NCBI GenBank assembly: GCA_964482205.1
Contig: CAYZWI010000010.1
Span: 62,001-126,000, forward strand
Direction: 5' to 3'
Origin: JAZDGX01 sp964482205
GTDB taxonomy: Bacteria; Eisenbacteria; RBG-16-71-46; CAIMUX01; WJJG01
DNA length: 64,000 nucleotides
The position numbers and the translations under genes were made by a program. Positions 26,416 to 35,467 of this stretch are shown here, piece by piece (positions within the stretch are counted from its first letter, which is position 1; each line of letters starts with the position of its first letter). The notes under the pieces are model-generated. The model worked only from the letters and a program-made list of their open reading frames with translations, ran no database searches and was not told the DNA's origin.

Positions 26416-27527
26416 CGTACCTCCGTTGTTTCTCCAGAACTGTGCGGCGGAGCCGGGTCCGCGCGCGTGATGTCCTTCCCAGCGCCTGTCTGCACGGACG
26501 GCGGTGTGCCATGGCCATGAAGCACGCGCTGTGGAAACGGGATCTCAATGCCTTCTCTATCGAAGCGCGACTTCAGGCGTTTGATGAACTCGTGCGTGAC
26601 GGGGAAACGATCCGCGAACTCCTTCACCCGAAGGACGGCGGAAAAGTTGATCGATGAGTCGCCGAAGGTGTGGTAGCGGACTACGGGTTCGAATTCCGCC
26701 ACGCCTCCCTTGGTGTCCTTTAATACCTCCCGGCCCACCTCGCGCACGACTCGCTCGACGTGCTCCAGGTCGGAACTGTAGGACACCCCGACTTGGACCA
26801 GCGTGGACTGCTCCGGCTCGGGAAGGTCGTAGTTGGTGACGATCATCTCGGCGATCCGCGCGTTGGGGACAATGACGATGTTGTTCGGGAACTCGCGGAT
26901 GCGCGTCGTTCTCCAAGTGATGTCGGCGACGAAGCCTTTGGGACCGGATTCCAGTTCCACGTAATCGCCCACCCGGATCGGCCGGGCCAAGGCGATATGG
27001 ATTCCGGCGAAGAGGTTCGAGAGTGTGGGCTGCAGAGCGAGGGCGACGGCGATGGAGCCGATGCCCAGGGCCGTCAACAGCGGGGTGATGGATATGCCGA
27101 GGCTGCCTAGAACGAGCAGCCCCGCGAGACCGAAGATCGTCGTCCGTACGAGATTCTGGATCAGCGTCGTGGCAGCGACCGATTCGTTTGTCTCTTGGCC
27201 CAGGTGGCTGGTCAGCCGTGCCGCAAAGCCCGCTGCCGCGGCGGCGAGAGACAGGATGAAGACCAGCGAACACCCGCGCACGGCCAGGTTGAGGACCCGG
27301 TCCGACAACGGGGCGACGCGGGCCGCGATGGCTACGCCGACCAGGAGTACCCACAACGGAACATACCGCCGGACGGCGGCGAGCACCAGATCGTCCACTT
27401 GCGTCTTGGTGACGGCGAAGAGCTTGGCGAGGCGTCGGAGGACGAGAGCACGGGTGAGGTAACCGATGAGCAAGGATGCCAAGAGGATCGTTCCTGCCCA
27501 AAGCCACCGCGGGTCATCGGGAATCAT
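26412..27527 (-). CDS. MscS-family small-conductance mechanosensitive channel
   Basis: A 371-residue channel with three to four N-terminal helices, then the MscS pore and beta domain: A-L-G-I-G-S-I-A-V-A-L-A-L-Q-P-T-L-S-N, I-R-V-G-D-Y-V-E-L, R-T-T-R-I-R-E-F-P-N-N-I-V-I-V-P-N and a C-terminal alpha/beta vestibule domain. The start M-I-P-D-D at 27527 has AAGGAGG 8 bp upstream and overlaps the end of marR by 14 bp. The stop overlaps the opine dehydrogenase start. Shorter than the 22019 channel and without its periplasmic domain. Confidence 0.9.
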   Translation of the reverse strand: MIPDDPRWLWAGTILLASLLIGYLTRALVLRRLAKLFAVTKTQVDDLVLAAVRRYVPLWVLLVGVAIAARVAPLSDRVLNLAVRGCSLVFILSLAAAAAGFAARLTSHLGQETNESVAATTLIQNLVRTTIFGLAGLLVLGSLGISITPLLTALGIGSIAVALALQPTLSNLFAGIHIALARPIRVGDYVELESGPKGFVADITWRTTRIREFPNNIVIVPNARIAEMIVTNYDLPEPEQSTLVQVGVSYSSDLEHVERVVREVGREVLKDTKGGVAEFEPVVRYHTFGDSSINFSAVLRVKEFADRFPVTHEFIKRLKSRFDREGIEIPFPQRVLHGHGTPPSVQTGAGKDITRADPAPPHSSGETTEVR

Positions 27528-28038
27528 GGGGCGTGCCTCCTTGGGCACCGGTGCGTCGGTGCTGCCAGCGTGAGTCGGGTGAGGGCTGGCTCAGCGCTGC
27601 GGCGAGCTCCGCCAGCACTTCCTGTGCAGCGTTGAACTTGCTTCGGGGGATGCGGGCGATCGCGGGACGCAGGGCGCCCTCTACCGTTCCCGCATGGCGT
27701 GAGTTGATACGACGTCCACGCTCTGTAAGGTGGAACGCAGCGCGCCGGTGATCCTGGGTGTCCGCCGTCCGCCGGATCATGCGCTGGTGTTCCAGTCTGC
27801 GGAATACACCGGTCAGCGTGCTGGGGTGCACCTGCAAGGTCGCGGCGATTTCGCCCGCGGAGACACCGGGACAGCGGCCGATCAGTCGAATGACCAGGCG
27901 CTGCGGACCCGTGATGCCGAAGCGCGCCCGCATGTGCTTCGAGCGCACTTGAAGAGCATGGTCGAGCGCCCATAGCCGCTGCATGAAACCGAGGATGGTG
28001 CCGGGGGCCAAGGGTCTGTCGATCTGGGATCGGAGCAT
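27514..28038 (-). CDS. MarR-family transcriptional regulator
   Basis: A 174-residue winged-helix regulator, first gene of a five-gene operon. It shows the MarR layout: dimerising helices, then G-I-T-G-P-Q-R-L-V-I-R-L-I, the recognition helix region V-H-P-S-T-L-T-G-V-F-R-R-L-E, and the wing with the conserved D-x-R-x motif as T-Q-D-H-R-R-A-A. The ATG at 28038 has AAGGAG 9 bp upstream. A perfect palindrome in its own promoter suggests autorepression; the ligand is unknown, as these proteins usually sense small aromatic or oxidising compounds. Confidence 0.88.
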   Translation of the reverse strand: MLRSQIDRPLAPGTILGFMQRLWALDHALQVRSKHMRARFGITGPQRLVIRLIGRCPGVSAGEIAATLQVHPSTLTGVFRRLEHQRMIRRTADTQDHRRAAFHLTERGRRINSRHAGTVEGALRPAIARIPRSKFNAAQEVLAELAAALSQPSPDSRWQHRRTGAQGGTPHDSR

Positions 28039-28083
28039 GGCTAGGGACTCCTTGAAGATCGCTTGCGAGGCGTCTACACTTCC

Positions 28084-28112
28084 CTTATAGTTTGTACTCA
28101 AACTAATTGCAA
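28084..28112 (-). promoter_or_regulatory. promoter of the marR operon
   Basis: On the minus strand TTGCAA, a 17-bp spacer, then TATAAG, about 45 bp upstream of the marR start codon. The spacer is filled by the palindromic operator. Confidence 0.75.
28088..28105. promoter_or_regulatory. MarR-type operator palindrome
   Basis: TAGTTTG-TACT-CAAACTA, a perfect 7-4-7 inverted repeat located between the -35 and -10 boxes of the marR promoter. Bound repressor would block RNA polymerase directly. Confidence 0.7.
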
Positions 28113-28215
28113 GTACTTTCAGTGACATCGGGAACGATGGCAGCGTGCCTGAGTAGAGAGATGCTCGGCGCGAGGCCCTCAGGCTCGAGTCCCGTCCAAG
28201 ATCAGGAGTCGTGGC

Positions 28216-29601
28216 ATGGCAGGGATTGCGGGCATTACGCGCCCTCATCAATCGGAACTGGTGCACACGATGCTCGCCCGCATCCACTATCGAGGACTTG
28301 CGGGCAGGGCTGTGGTGGAGACTCCCGCAGCGACTCTGGGTGTGGTCTGGCCGAAGGTTCAGCCGCGCCCGCTGCGTCGGGGGCGCAACGGAGTGGCCCT
28401 CTGGGACGGGCGCTTCAACGGGCGGATCCGTTGCCTGATGCGCGACAGCCCGCTGGCGCTGGCCGCAGCGGATTCTCGTCGCGTGCAGTTGGCGCGGGAC
28501 GCCTTGGGCGTGGCTCCTCTGTACTACGGCATGACGAGAGATGCCGTGGCCTTCGCCTCGGAAGCCAAGGCGTTGCTCGGCGTGGTGGACGTCGTGAGAG
28601 AGTTTCCGCCCGGGAACCGTTGGGATGGAATCCTGGGCTGGGAGAGATTCCACGAACTGGTGGCGACGCGGAGCTGTAGCCGGGCATCGGTGTCGCGGAT
28701 CGCCGCGGAACTGAGACGCCGATTGGAGTTGGCGGTTTGGAGCGTGGCCCACGGCCCCGAGATTGGGGCTTGGCTGTCCGGAGGGCTTGACTCGAGCGCG
28801 CTGGCGGCGCTGGCCCGCCCTTGGGTCACGCGCCTTCACACGTTTGCTGCGGGGCTGCCTCAGGCTCCCGATCTCGCCTTCGCGCGTGCGGCGGCATCCT
28901 TCATCGGATCGGAACACCACGAAGTGATCGTTACGCCCGATGAGCTGCCCGATCTGCTGCCTCTCGTGATCCGTCACCTGGAATCCTTCGACGCGCTGTT
29001 GGTGCGATCCTCGGTCATGAACTACCGAGTCGCCGAACTGGCTTCGCAGTATGTCGGGGAGGTCTTTTCTGGAGAAGGTGGAGACGAGCTGTTTGCCGGT
29101 TACGAGTATCTCAAGAGGCTACGTGGAGACGCGTTGGCTGAGGAGTTGGTCGACCTCACCGGACGATTGCACAACACCGCGTTGCAGCGTATCGACCGAA
29201 GCGCCGCGGCACACGGCATTGTCGCCCATGCGTCGTTTCTGCATCCGGCCGTCGTGTCCTACGCGCTGACGATTCCGCCGGAACTGAAGATCCACGGCGG
29301 CATCGAGAAATGGATCCTGCGCCAGGCGTTGGTCGGGAAACTGCCCGAGAGCGTTCTGCAGCGCCCCAAGGTGAAGTTCTGGGAAGGTGCAGGGGTGGGA
29401 GAGTTGCTTGCCGCCCATGCGGAGGCAAAGGTGAGCGACGCGGACTTCATCCGTGAGCGCCGGTTGGCCAACGGCTGGCAGCTCAACAGCAAGGAGGAGC
29501 TGCTCTACTACCGTGTCTTTCGGGAGCAGTTCGGAGATCTCCACAACTTGGAGTGGGTGGGGCGTACCAAGGGAGTGGCCCCGGATACGCTCCCGGAGTA
29601 G
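28216..29601 (+). CDS. asparagine-synthetase-like enzyme lacking the glutaminase cysteine
   Basis: A 461-residue AsnB-family protein, divergent from the marR operon. The N-terminus reads M-A-G-I-A-G-I where AsnB has M-C-G-I-A-G-I, so the GATase nucleophile Cys2 is an alanine, and the GATase domain is shortened to ~150 residues. The synthetase domain is intact, with S-G-G-L-D-S-S (188-194) for ATP pyrophosphatase activity and F-S-G-E-G-G-D-E-L-F-A-G-Y. It may use free ammonia or carry out another ATP-dependent amide closure, as in beta-lactam synthetase or lasso cyclases, which also lost the Cys. The ATG has AGGAG 7 bp upstream. Confidence 0.8.
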   Translation: MAGIAGITRPHQSELVHTMLARIHYRGLAGRAVVETPAATLGVVWPKVQPRPLRRGRNGVALWDGRFNGRIRCLMRDSPLALAAADSRRVQLARDALGVAPLYYGMTRDAVAFASEAKALLGVVDVVREFPPGNRWDGILGWERFHELVATRSCSRASVSRIAAELRRRLELAVWSVAHGPEIGAWLSGGLDSSALAALARPWVTRLHTFAAGLPQAPDLAFARAAASFIGSEHHEVIVTPDELPDLLPLVIRHLESFDALLVRSSVMNYRVAELASQYVGEVFSGEGGDELFAGYEYLKRLRGDALAEELVDLTGRLHNTALQRIDRSAAAHGIVAHASFLHPAVVSYALTIPPELKIHGGIEKWILRQALVGKLPESVLQRPKVKFWEGAGVGELLAAHAEAKVSDADFIRERRLANGWQLNSKEELLYYRVFREQFGDLHNLEWVGRTKGVAPDTLPE

Positions 29602-29806
29602 CCGGTCGCTCCGGGCAGCCGCGACGGCGGCGGTACGATCCTGTGGCGTTGCGCGGCGAGCAGGCGGTCGGAACTCTCGGGACCGGGTGCGGTCAGTGGC
29701 GGCCTGCTTGCGGAAGATGAACCCTGCGCCGCGCGTGTCGAGTGTCTCACGAATGTTGGCAGAGAGAGTCCACCGAGAGCGCGGCCGCGTGGAGATTCTC
29801 CTCGCC

Positions 29807-31651
29807 CTACAGAACTGTCTGTTGCTTCCTCAGACGCAGGAGGGCTCGGTGATACTCGGAAGCTACGTCCTTTTCCCGCACCAGGCCGAGGATCCGCCGG
29901 TGCTCATCCACCACCAGGAGTTCGGGGTAGCCGGTGGACTCGAACGTGGAGAGCACCCGATCGAGAGAATCTGCGGGCCGCAGGGCCGCGAACTGCACCT
30001 CGACGTCGCGGGCCACGACGAGACGCTGCAGCGTCTCATGTGAGCGCAGCAGCGTCTGCAAGTGATCGAGATACACCAGACCTTCCGGATGGGCGCCCGC
30101 GTCGGACATGACTGGCAAGACTCTCGCGTCGGTGCGGCCGAAGGCTTCCAGGATCTGGTCCAATGTGCTGCCCGGGGCGAGCGCGGGAAAGGTGGTTGGT
30201 CCCTTCATGAGATCGGAGACGTGCAGTCCCGAGAGCAATGCGGGGTCGATCTCGCTTCTGTGTGCGGGGGATTCATTGTGCGTACGCACCTGCTCCGTGT
30301 AGAGGCTCCAGCGCCGGCCGATCAGGTGCGCGATGGTTCCGGAGAAGATGAGCGGGACCAGCAGCGTATAGCTGCCAGTGAGTTCACAGATCATGATCGT
30401 AGTGGAGATCGGCACGTTGGCTGCCCCGGCAAAGAAGGTCGCCATTCCGATGAGGACGTAGGCCGTGGGCTGTTCGACCAGCCGGGGAAACACGGCATGC
30501 AATCCCCAGCCGTATGCCCCGCCGAGCATTCCGCCGATGACCAGTGAGGGTGCGAAGACGCCGCCAGACCCGCCCGAGCTGATTGTCAGCGAAGTGGCGA
30601 GTATCTTGGCTGCCACTAACACGAGCATGAGAACGACCGGAAGATTGCCGTTGATCGCCTGTTGGAGCCACCCGTAGCTGGAGCCCAGCACCGGCGGGAC
30701 AGCCACGGCCAAGAGACCGAGGCCGAGTCCTCCCAGGGCAGGTTTGATGAACGCGGGAAGGGGGAGGCGGTCGAAGACTTGGTGCTTCGTCCCGTAGAAG
30801 ATGCGCACGTACACGATCCCCACCACCGCGCAGACCACCGCGAAGGAGACCAGAGGGAGAAGCTCGAGCGGATTCACGAAGCGGTATATGGGTGTCACGA
30901 AGATGGAGCTGCTTCCCACAATGCTGCTGTAGATCGAGTAGCCCGCGATGGCCGAGATCACGGCCGGCATGATCATGGCGGCCTCAATGTCCTCGCGGTA
31001 GAGTACCTCCACGGCGAAGAACGCTCCGCCGAGCGGTGCCTGAAAGATGCTGGCGACCCCCGCTGCCATCCCAGCCACGACGAACGTCCGCCGGTCCCGA
31101 TCGCTCAGCCGCAGGCGCGTGGCCAGGAGGGAACCGAAGCCCGCTCCGATCTGGGCGATGGGGCCTTCGCGGCCGGCGCTTCCTCCGGTTCCGATGGTGA
31201 GGGCGGAAGCCAACGTTTTGACGAGGGGAACCCGGGGGCGGATCCTGCCGCCCTGGCGATGGAAGGCCCGGATGACGGCATCGGTGCCATGGCCCTCCGC
31301 CTCCGGGGCAAAGCGCTGCACCAGGATTCCGGCGAGCAGGCCTCCGAGTGCCCCGATCACCGGCAGCAGCCAGGGCCGCGCCAGACGCATGTTCTGTTGC
31401 CAGTCGAAAGGCGCGACTCCGCCGCCGCCTTCTCCTCCGGCCACCGGATTCGAGTAGCCGGCGCCCACGACCAACGCGAGCGACGTCACATGGTGGAGCA
31501 GCCAGGCAAAAACCAGCGCACCCAAGGCGCCGGCCACTCCAATCAAGGCCGAGTAGATCATCCACCGGCCGGTGATGCGCCATTCGAAGTGCTGGACAAG
31601 ACCGCGGAATCGCCCTCGATTCCAATCTCGCCAGAATGGGGTGGTGTTCAC
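29807..31651 (-). CDS. ClC chloride channel/antiporter with CBS domains
   Basis: A 614-residue membrane protein of the CLC family. It has a GREGP anion-filter motif (G-S-A-G-R-E-G-P, 160-164) and the second filter segment G-G-S-G-G-V-F-A-P-S, with about ten membrane helices up to residue ~460. Two CBS domains form the C-terminal ~120 residues (V-S-D-L-M-K-G-P; V-V-D-E-H-R-R-I-L-G-L-V), which usually bind adenine nucleotides and gate transport. The start is probably a GTG at 31651 with a weak AGGA upstream. It may work with the mscS channels and trehalose genes in osmotic adaptation. Confidence 0.9.
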   Translation of the reverse strand: MNTTPFWRDWNRGRFRGLVQHFEWRITGRWMIYSALIGVAGALGALVFAWLLHHVTSLALVVGAGYSNPVAGGEGGGGVAPFDWQQNMRLARPWLLPVIGALGGLLAGILVQRFAPEAEGHGTDAVIRAFHRQGGRIRPRVPLVKTLASALTIGTGGSAGREGPIAQIGAGFGSLLATRLRLSDRDRRTFVVAGMAAGVASIFQAPLGGAFFAVEVLYREDIEAAMIMPAVISAIAGYSIYSSIVGSSSIFVTPIYRFVNPLELLPLVSFAVVCAVVGIVYVRIFYGTKHQVFDRLPLPAFIKPALGGLGLGLLAVAVPPVLGSSYGWLQQAINGNLPVVLMLVLVAAKILATSLTISSGGSGGVFAPSLVIGGMLGGAYGWGLHAVFPRLVEQPTAYVLIGMATFFAGAANVPISTTIMICELTGSYTLLVPLIFSGTIAHLIGRRWSLYTEQVRTHNESPAHRSEIDPALLSGLHVSDLMKGPTTFPALAPGSTLDQILEAFGRTDARVLPVMSDAGAHPEGLVYLDHLQTLLRSHETLQRLVVARDVEVQFAALRPADSLDRVLSTFESTGYPELLVVDEHRRILGLVREKDVASEYHRALLRLRKQQTVL

Positions 31652-31925
31652 GAGGTCATCCTATCGGTCGACTCCGATCGGCAAGATCAGGCGGACTCGT
31701 CTCGGCCCAGGCGCGCCAGCGATCGCTCGCGTTGGCCTTGGGCTAAGGATTGATGCGCCGCATAGAAGACGCTCTGCGACTCGATTCCACAAGAGTGGAG
31801 ATTGAGCGATCGCTCCTCTTGCGGATGGTGCTGAGCCCAGGGACCTCTCGAAAGTGACCGGGGACAACGACAGGCCTTGGCTGTACGCCTTCCAAGTTCC
31901 CGATGGAGGGGAACCTGTGGTCCCC

Positions 31926-33428
31926 TCACCCGAACCGGATCTGTTCGAAGGGTTCAGGCCGGGGCACGAAATTGCTCAGCTGGCGGCCGAAGGCGGCATC
32001 CAGGAAGGCGTCGACCCACGCGTAAATGTCCGCCCGTCTCACTTCGCGCCGCATGCGGCGCATGCGTTCACGACGCTCTTCTGCCGGCATCAGCACGGCT
32101 CGGTGGATCGCCTCCGCCACGTCCTCGACATGATAGGGATTGACGAGAATCGCCCCTCGGCTGAGCTGCGTTGCCGCGCCGGCGAACTCGCTCAGGATGA
32201 GAACGGACTGCTCTTCGAGGCTCGCCGCGCAGAATTCCTTGGCCACCAGGTTCATGCCGTCCTTGAGCGGCGTGATGAGCGCGATCTCCGCCGTGCGGTA
32301 GTGTGCCAGCAATTCGGTGCGGGGAAGGCTGCGGTAGTTGTAGTGGATCGGCACCCAGCCGTGACGCGTGAAACGGCCGTTGATCTCGCCCACGCGCCGC
32401 TCGATCTCCCGCTTGAGCAAGCCGTATTCCGGCAACACGAAGCGGCTGGGGACTACCACCTGGAGCAGCACGACCTGGCCGTGCAGGTCCGGGTGACGCT
32501 CGAGGGCGAGCTCGAAGGCGTTCAGCCGATTCGGAATGCCTTTAGTGTAGTCGAGGCGGTCGACACCGAGGATGATCTGGCGTTCCGGGTGTTGCTCGTG
32601 CAGGTACCAGGCTGCTTCGGCGACCTCATGGCGGCGGGCCCCTTCGGAAAACTCCTTGAAGTCGATGCTGATTGGAAAGCTGCCCACCCGGACCTGGCGG
32701 CCGTCGGGAAGCGCGACGCGGGACAGCGGGCCGTCGCGAGTGACCCGAACGGCCTGTACCAGCCGTCGCAGGCACTGCACGAGATTGGCGCGGTCCCGGA
32801 CGGTCTGCACGCCGATCAATTCGAAGTCCAGCAGCGCACGCAGCAGATCGCTGCGCCACGGAATCTTCAGGAACACATCCAGCGGCGGAAACGGTATGTG
32901 CAGGAAGAATCCCACCCGCCGCCGGACGCCGAGCTCGCGCAGTTGGCTGGCGACGAGCATCAGATGGTAGTCGTGCACCCAGATGTAGTCCCTCTCCGTC
33001 GTCGCCGCGGCGATGACTTCGGCGAACCGCCGGTTGACTTCCCGATACTGCCGCCAGTAGGCGGGGCGGAAGTTCGCGCGGCCGACCAGGTCGTGGAAGA
33101 TCGGCCAGAGCACTTCATTGGAGAAGCCATGATAGAAGCCGCGGACGTCCTGCTCGTCCAAGCTGACCGGCACCAACGTGTACCCCGCGCGGCACCGCAC
33201 GGATGAGAAAAGCTCTTCCGGAGTGGGCGCATCCGTTCCCGTCCAGCCGATCCAGACGCCGCCGCGGTCTCGCAGCACCGGGGCGAGCGCGGTCACCAGC
33301 CCGCCTTGACCGGGCGAAAGCGAGACCTCGCCCGCTGCGTCGCGGGACAACACCACCGGCAGGCGGTTGGAGACGACCACCAGCCGCTCGTAGCCGGGAT
33401 TTGTCTCAGAGGCTGGATCGCCGTACAT
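31926..33428 (-). CDS. otsA: trehalose-6-phosphate synthase OtsA
   Basis: This retaining GT20 glycosyltransferase makes trehalose-6-phosphate from UDP-glucose and glucose-6-phosphate. The 500-residue protein has V-V-S-N-R-L-P, G-G-L-V-T-A-L, the I-W-V-H-D-Y-H-L-M-L motif, F-L-H-I-P-F-P, G-V-D-R-L-D-Y-T-K-G-I, and the donor-binding D-G-M-N-L-V-A-K-E-F. The ATG at 33428 has AAGGTGG 5 bp upstream and overlaps the 3' end of otsB by 23 bp. It is the last gene of the trehalose operon. Confidence 0.95.
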   Translation of the reverse strand: MYGDPASETNPGYERLVVVSNRLPVVLSRDAAGEVSLSPGQGGLVTALAPVLRDRGGVWIGWTGTDAPTPEELFSSVRCRAGYTLVPVSLDEQDVRGFYHGFSNEVLWPIFHDLVGRANFRPAYWRQYREVNRRFAEVIAAATTERDYIWVHDYHLMLVASQLRELGVRRRVGFFLHIPFPPLDVFLKIPWRSDLLRALLDFELIGVQTVRDRANLVQCLRRLVQAVRVTRDGPLSRVALPDGRQVRVGSFPISIDFKEFSEGARRHEVAEAAWYLHEQHPERQIILGVDRLDYTKGIPNRLNAFELALERHPDLHGQVVLLQVVVPSRFVLPEYGLLKREIERRVGEINGRFTRHGWVPIHYNYRSLPRTELLAHYRTAEIALITPLKDGMNLVAKEFCAASLEEQSVLILSEFAGAATQLSRGAILVNPYHVEDVAEAIHRAVLMPAEERRERMRRMRREVRRADIYAWVDAFLDAAFGRQLSNFVPRPEPFEQIRFG

Positions 33429-34245
33429 CGAGCCACCTTCGTAGAAATTCGGCCACCGCGTCGACGTCGCGCAGCCGGGCGTGCGCCAGGGTGGGCCGCG
33501 GGTCGTCGCCGATGCGGATGCCATAGCTGGACGCGCAGCCGCGCAGGAAGCGGAACGCGTCCTCATCGGTTTCGTCGTCTCCGAGGTAGACGATCAGGCC
33601 GGGACGGGCGTGCTCAACGACTCGCCGCAGGGCGGTGCCCTTGTCCTGTCCTCGGACGCGGAGTTCGATGCCGCCGTCGAATGGCCGGCACTCCATGCCC
33701 TGGCAGATTCCAGCCCGCCAGCGCTCGGAGATTGCGTCGATCCGTCTCTTGCCCTCGGCCTCGGCCAGCCCGCGGACGTGCACCGCCACGCTGCCGATCT
33801 TGCGCTCGATGCGTTCGGCGGGAAGCCACTCCGCTGCCGTCGCCGCCGCGCGGTCCAGGCAGGCCACCTGCTCGATCCCGGGCGGGACGCGCTCCTCGCG
33901 CCCATCCGGCCAACGCCTCTCGCGTCCGTGCGCGCCGATCAAGGCGAGACCGGGCAGGCCGGCCAAGTCGATGAGTTCCTTCATGGGGCGTCCCGAAACG
34001 ATGGCGAGGAAGGTGTCGGTCTCGTCGCGAATCCTCTCGATGTGCTTGACGAACGGATCCGTCAGGCGTGCGGCCATCCTCTCGGATTGAAACGGTACGA
34101 GGGTGCCGTCGTAGTCGAGCGCCAGAAGCGGCCGAATGGCGAGCGCCAGGCGCGGCCAGAGATCGTTCTCGAGGTCCCCCCCAACCGGGGCCGTCCAGGC
34201 GCCACCACGATCCGGCCCGCTACAGCTCAATGCGCTCTCCCGCAT
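33406..34245 (-). CDS. otsB: trehalose-6-phosphate phosphatase OtsB
   Basis: OtsB removes the phosphate from trehalose-6-phosphate. The 279-residue HAD enzyme has the nucleophile motif L-L-A-L-D-Y-D-G-T-L-V, motif II I-V-S-G-R-P, L-I-G-A-H-G-R-E in the cap region, and the late Y-L-G-D-D-E-T-D-E-D-A-F metal site. It overlaps treT by 26 bp at one end and otsA by 23 bp at the other, so all are tightly coupled. The 5' end is less certain, as no good ribosome binding site precedes the ATG. Confidence 0.93.
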   Translation of the reverse strand: MRESALSCSGPDRGGAWTAPVGGDLENDLWPRLALAIRPLLALDYDGTLVPFQSERMAARLTDPFVKHIERIRDETDTFLAIVSGRPMKELIDLAGLPGLALIGAHGRERRWPDGREERVPPGIEQVACLDRAAATAAEWLPAERIERKIGSVAVHVRGLAEAEGKRRIDAISERWRAGICQGMECRPFDGGIELRVRGQDKGTALRRVVEHARPGLIVYLGDDETDEDAFRFLRGCASSYGIRIGDDPRPTLAHARLRDVDAVAEFLRRWLDVRRSSL

Positions 34246-35467
34246 TATGGATCAGAGCCACCATGATCGTCAGGTACTCGCGCAGCTGGCGCGTCAGCAG
34301 GAAGTGCTCGCGTACGAAGTGCCGGGCTTTCTGGCCCATCTCGCGCAGCCGGTCACGATTGTGCAGTAGGTAACGGATGCGAAGGGCGGCGCCCTCCGGG
34401 CTCGAAACGAGGAATCCGGTGTGGTGATCGACCACCTGCAGCCGGATGCCGCCCGTGTTCCCGCCGATCACCGGCTTGCCCTTCCAGAGCGCCTCGGTCA
34501 CGGTGAGGCCGAAGCCTTCGCGGGTGCTCTTCTGCAACACGATGTCGGCCGCGCGCTGCAACGCGTTGATCGTGCGGTGGGCGTCGGGCTCCAGCGACAG
34601 CACGTGAATGTCCGGATCGTCACCGGCGGCCGTGCGGACTTCCTCCAGAATCGCCTCGCTCTCGGGATCGTCGCTCGCCGTCCCGCCCGCCAATACGAGT
34701 TGCACCGGCGAGAAAGGGCGCACCAGCCGGTAGGCGGCGATCACGCCCACCGGATCTTTGAAGCGGTCGAAGCGCGAGACCTGGATCAGCAACGGACGTG
34801 TCCGGTCGATGCCGAAGCGCGCGCAGGTCTCGTCGATCTCGCGCTGGTCGAGGGGCATGTTCTTCTCGCTGAGCGGGTCGATGCTTGGGGGCACGAGGTA
34901 CTGCGTATGGGGGAGAGGCTGGGCGAATGCGGCCAGGGAGAAGATGCTCGCGTCATAGCCGGCTACGAATTCGCGCAGATACTTCCACACGGGCCGGAAC
35001 GGGCGGCTGACGTCGATGTGACAGCGCCACATCCAATGGCCGCGACGCGCGGGGCACAGCCCGAGCAGGGGCGACGGCTGGGGATCGTGCACAAAGACGA
35101 TGTCGGCAGACTCGAGCGTGCCGCGCAGCCGCTTGGCGTTCTCCGCCACGGTGGCTTCGAAAGCGCGCAGGGCCGTCGCGGGCACTTGCAGGGGAACTCC
35201 CTGCAGCGCGTTGTGAAAGGCCTTGGTCGTGCGGTAGAAGTTCTCCTCACCGAAGACGACTTCCCAACTCGTTTCCAGGCCGAGGTCCTGCATCATCGGC
35301 ACCAGGCGGTGCAAGATCTCGGCGACTCCTCCGCCCACGCGCGTGGAGTTGACATGAACCACGCGACAGCCACGAATGCGATCGGCCAACTGGCGGATCT
35401 GCGCGACCACATCAGGGCCGGCGACATCGGCGTACTGCTCAAGCACGAGGGGCCTCTGCGCCTCCAA
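34220..35467 (-). CDS. treT: trehalose synthase, nucleotide-sugar dependent (TreT-type)
   Basis: A 415-residue GT4-type glycosyltransferase that, like TreT, would join a nucleotide-sugar glucose to glucose to give trehalose in one step. Motifs seen are V-N-S-T-R-V-G-G-G-V-A-E-I-L (acceptor and donor loop), V-F-V-H-D-P-Q-P, I-Q-V-S-R-F-D-R-F-K-D-P, and the GT4 E-x7-E region K-S-T-R-E-G-F-G-L-T-V-T-E-A. The start is uncertain: a TTG at 35467 with GGAGG six bases upstream, or a GTG at 35446. Either overlaps the DUF5752 gene. Confidence 0.85.
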   Translation of the reverse strand: MEAQRPLVLEQYADVAGPDVVAQIRQLADRIRGCRVVHVNSTRVGGGVAEILHRLVPMMQDLGLETSWEVVFGEENFYRTTKAFHNALQGVPLQVPATALRAFEATVAENAKRLRGTLESADIVFVHDPQPSPLLGLCPARRGHWMWRCHIDVSRPFRPVWKYLREFVAGYDASIFSLAAFAQPLPHTQYLVPPSIDPLSEKNMPLDQREIDETCARFGIDRTRPLLIQVSRFDRFKDPVGVIAAYRLVRPFSPVQLVLAGGTASDDPESEAILEEVRTAAGDDPDIHVLSLEPDAHRTINALQRAADIVLQKSTREGFGLTVTEALWKGKPVIGGNTGGIRLQVVDHHTGFLVSSPEGAALRIRYLLHNRDRLREMGQKARHFVREHFLLTRQLREYLTIMVALIHNAGERIEL

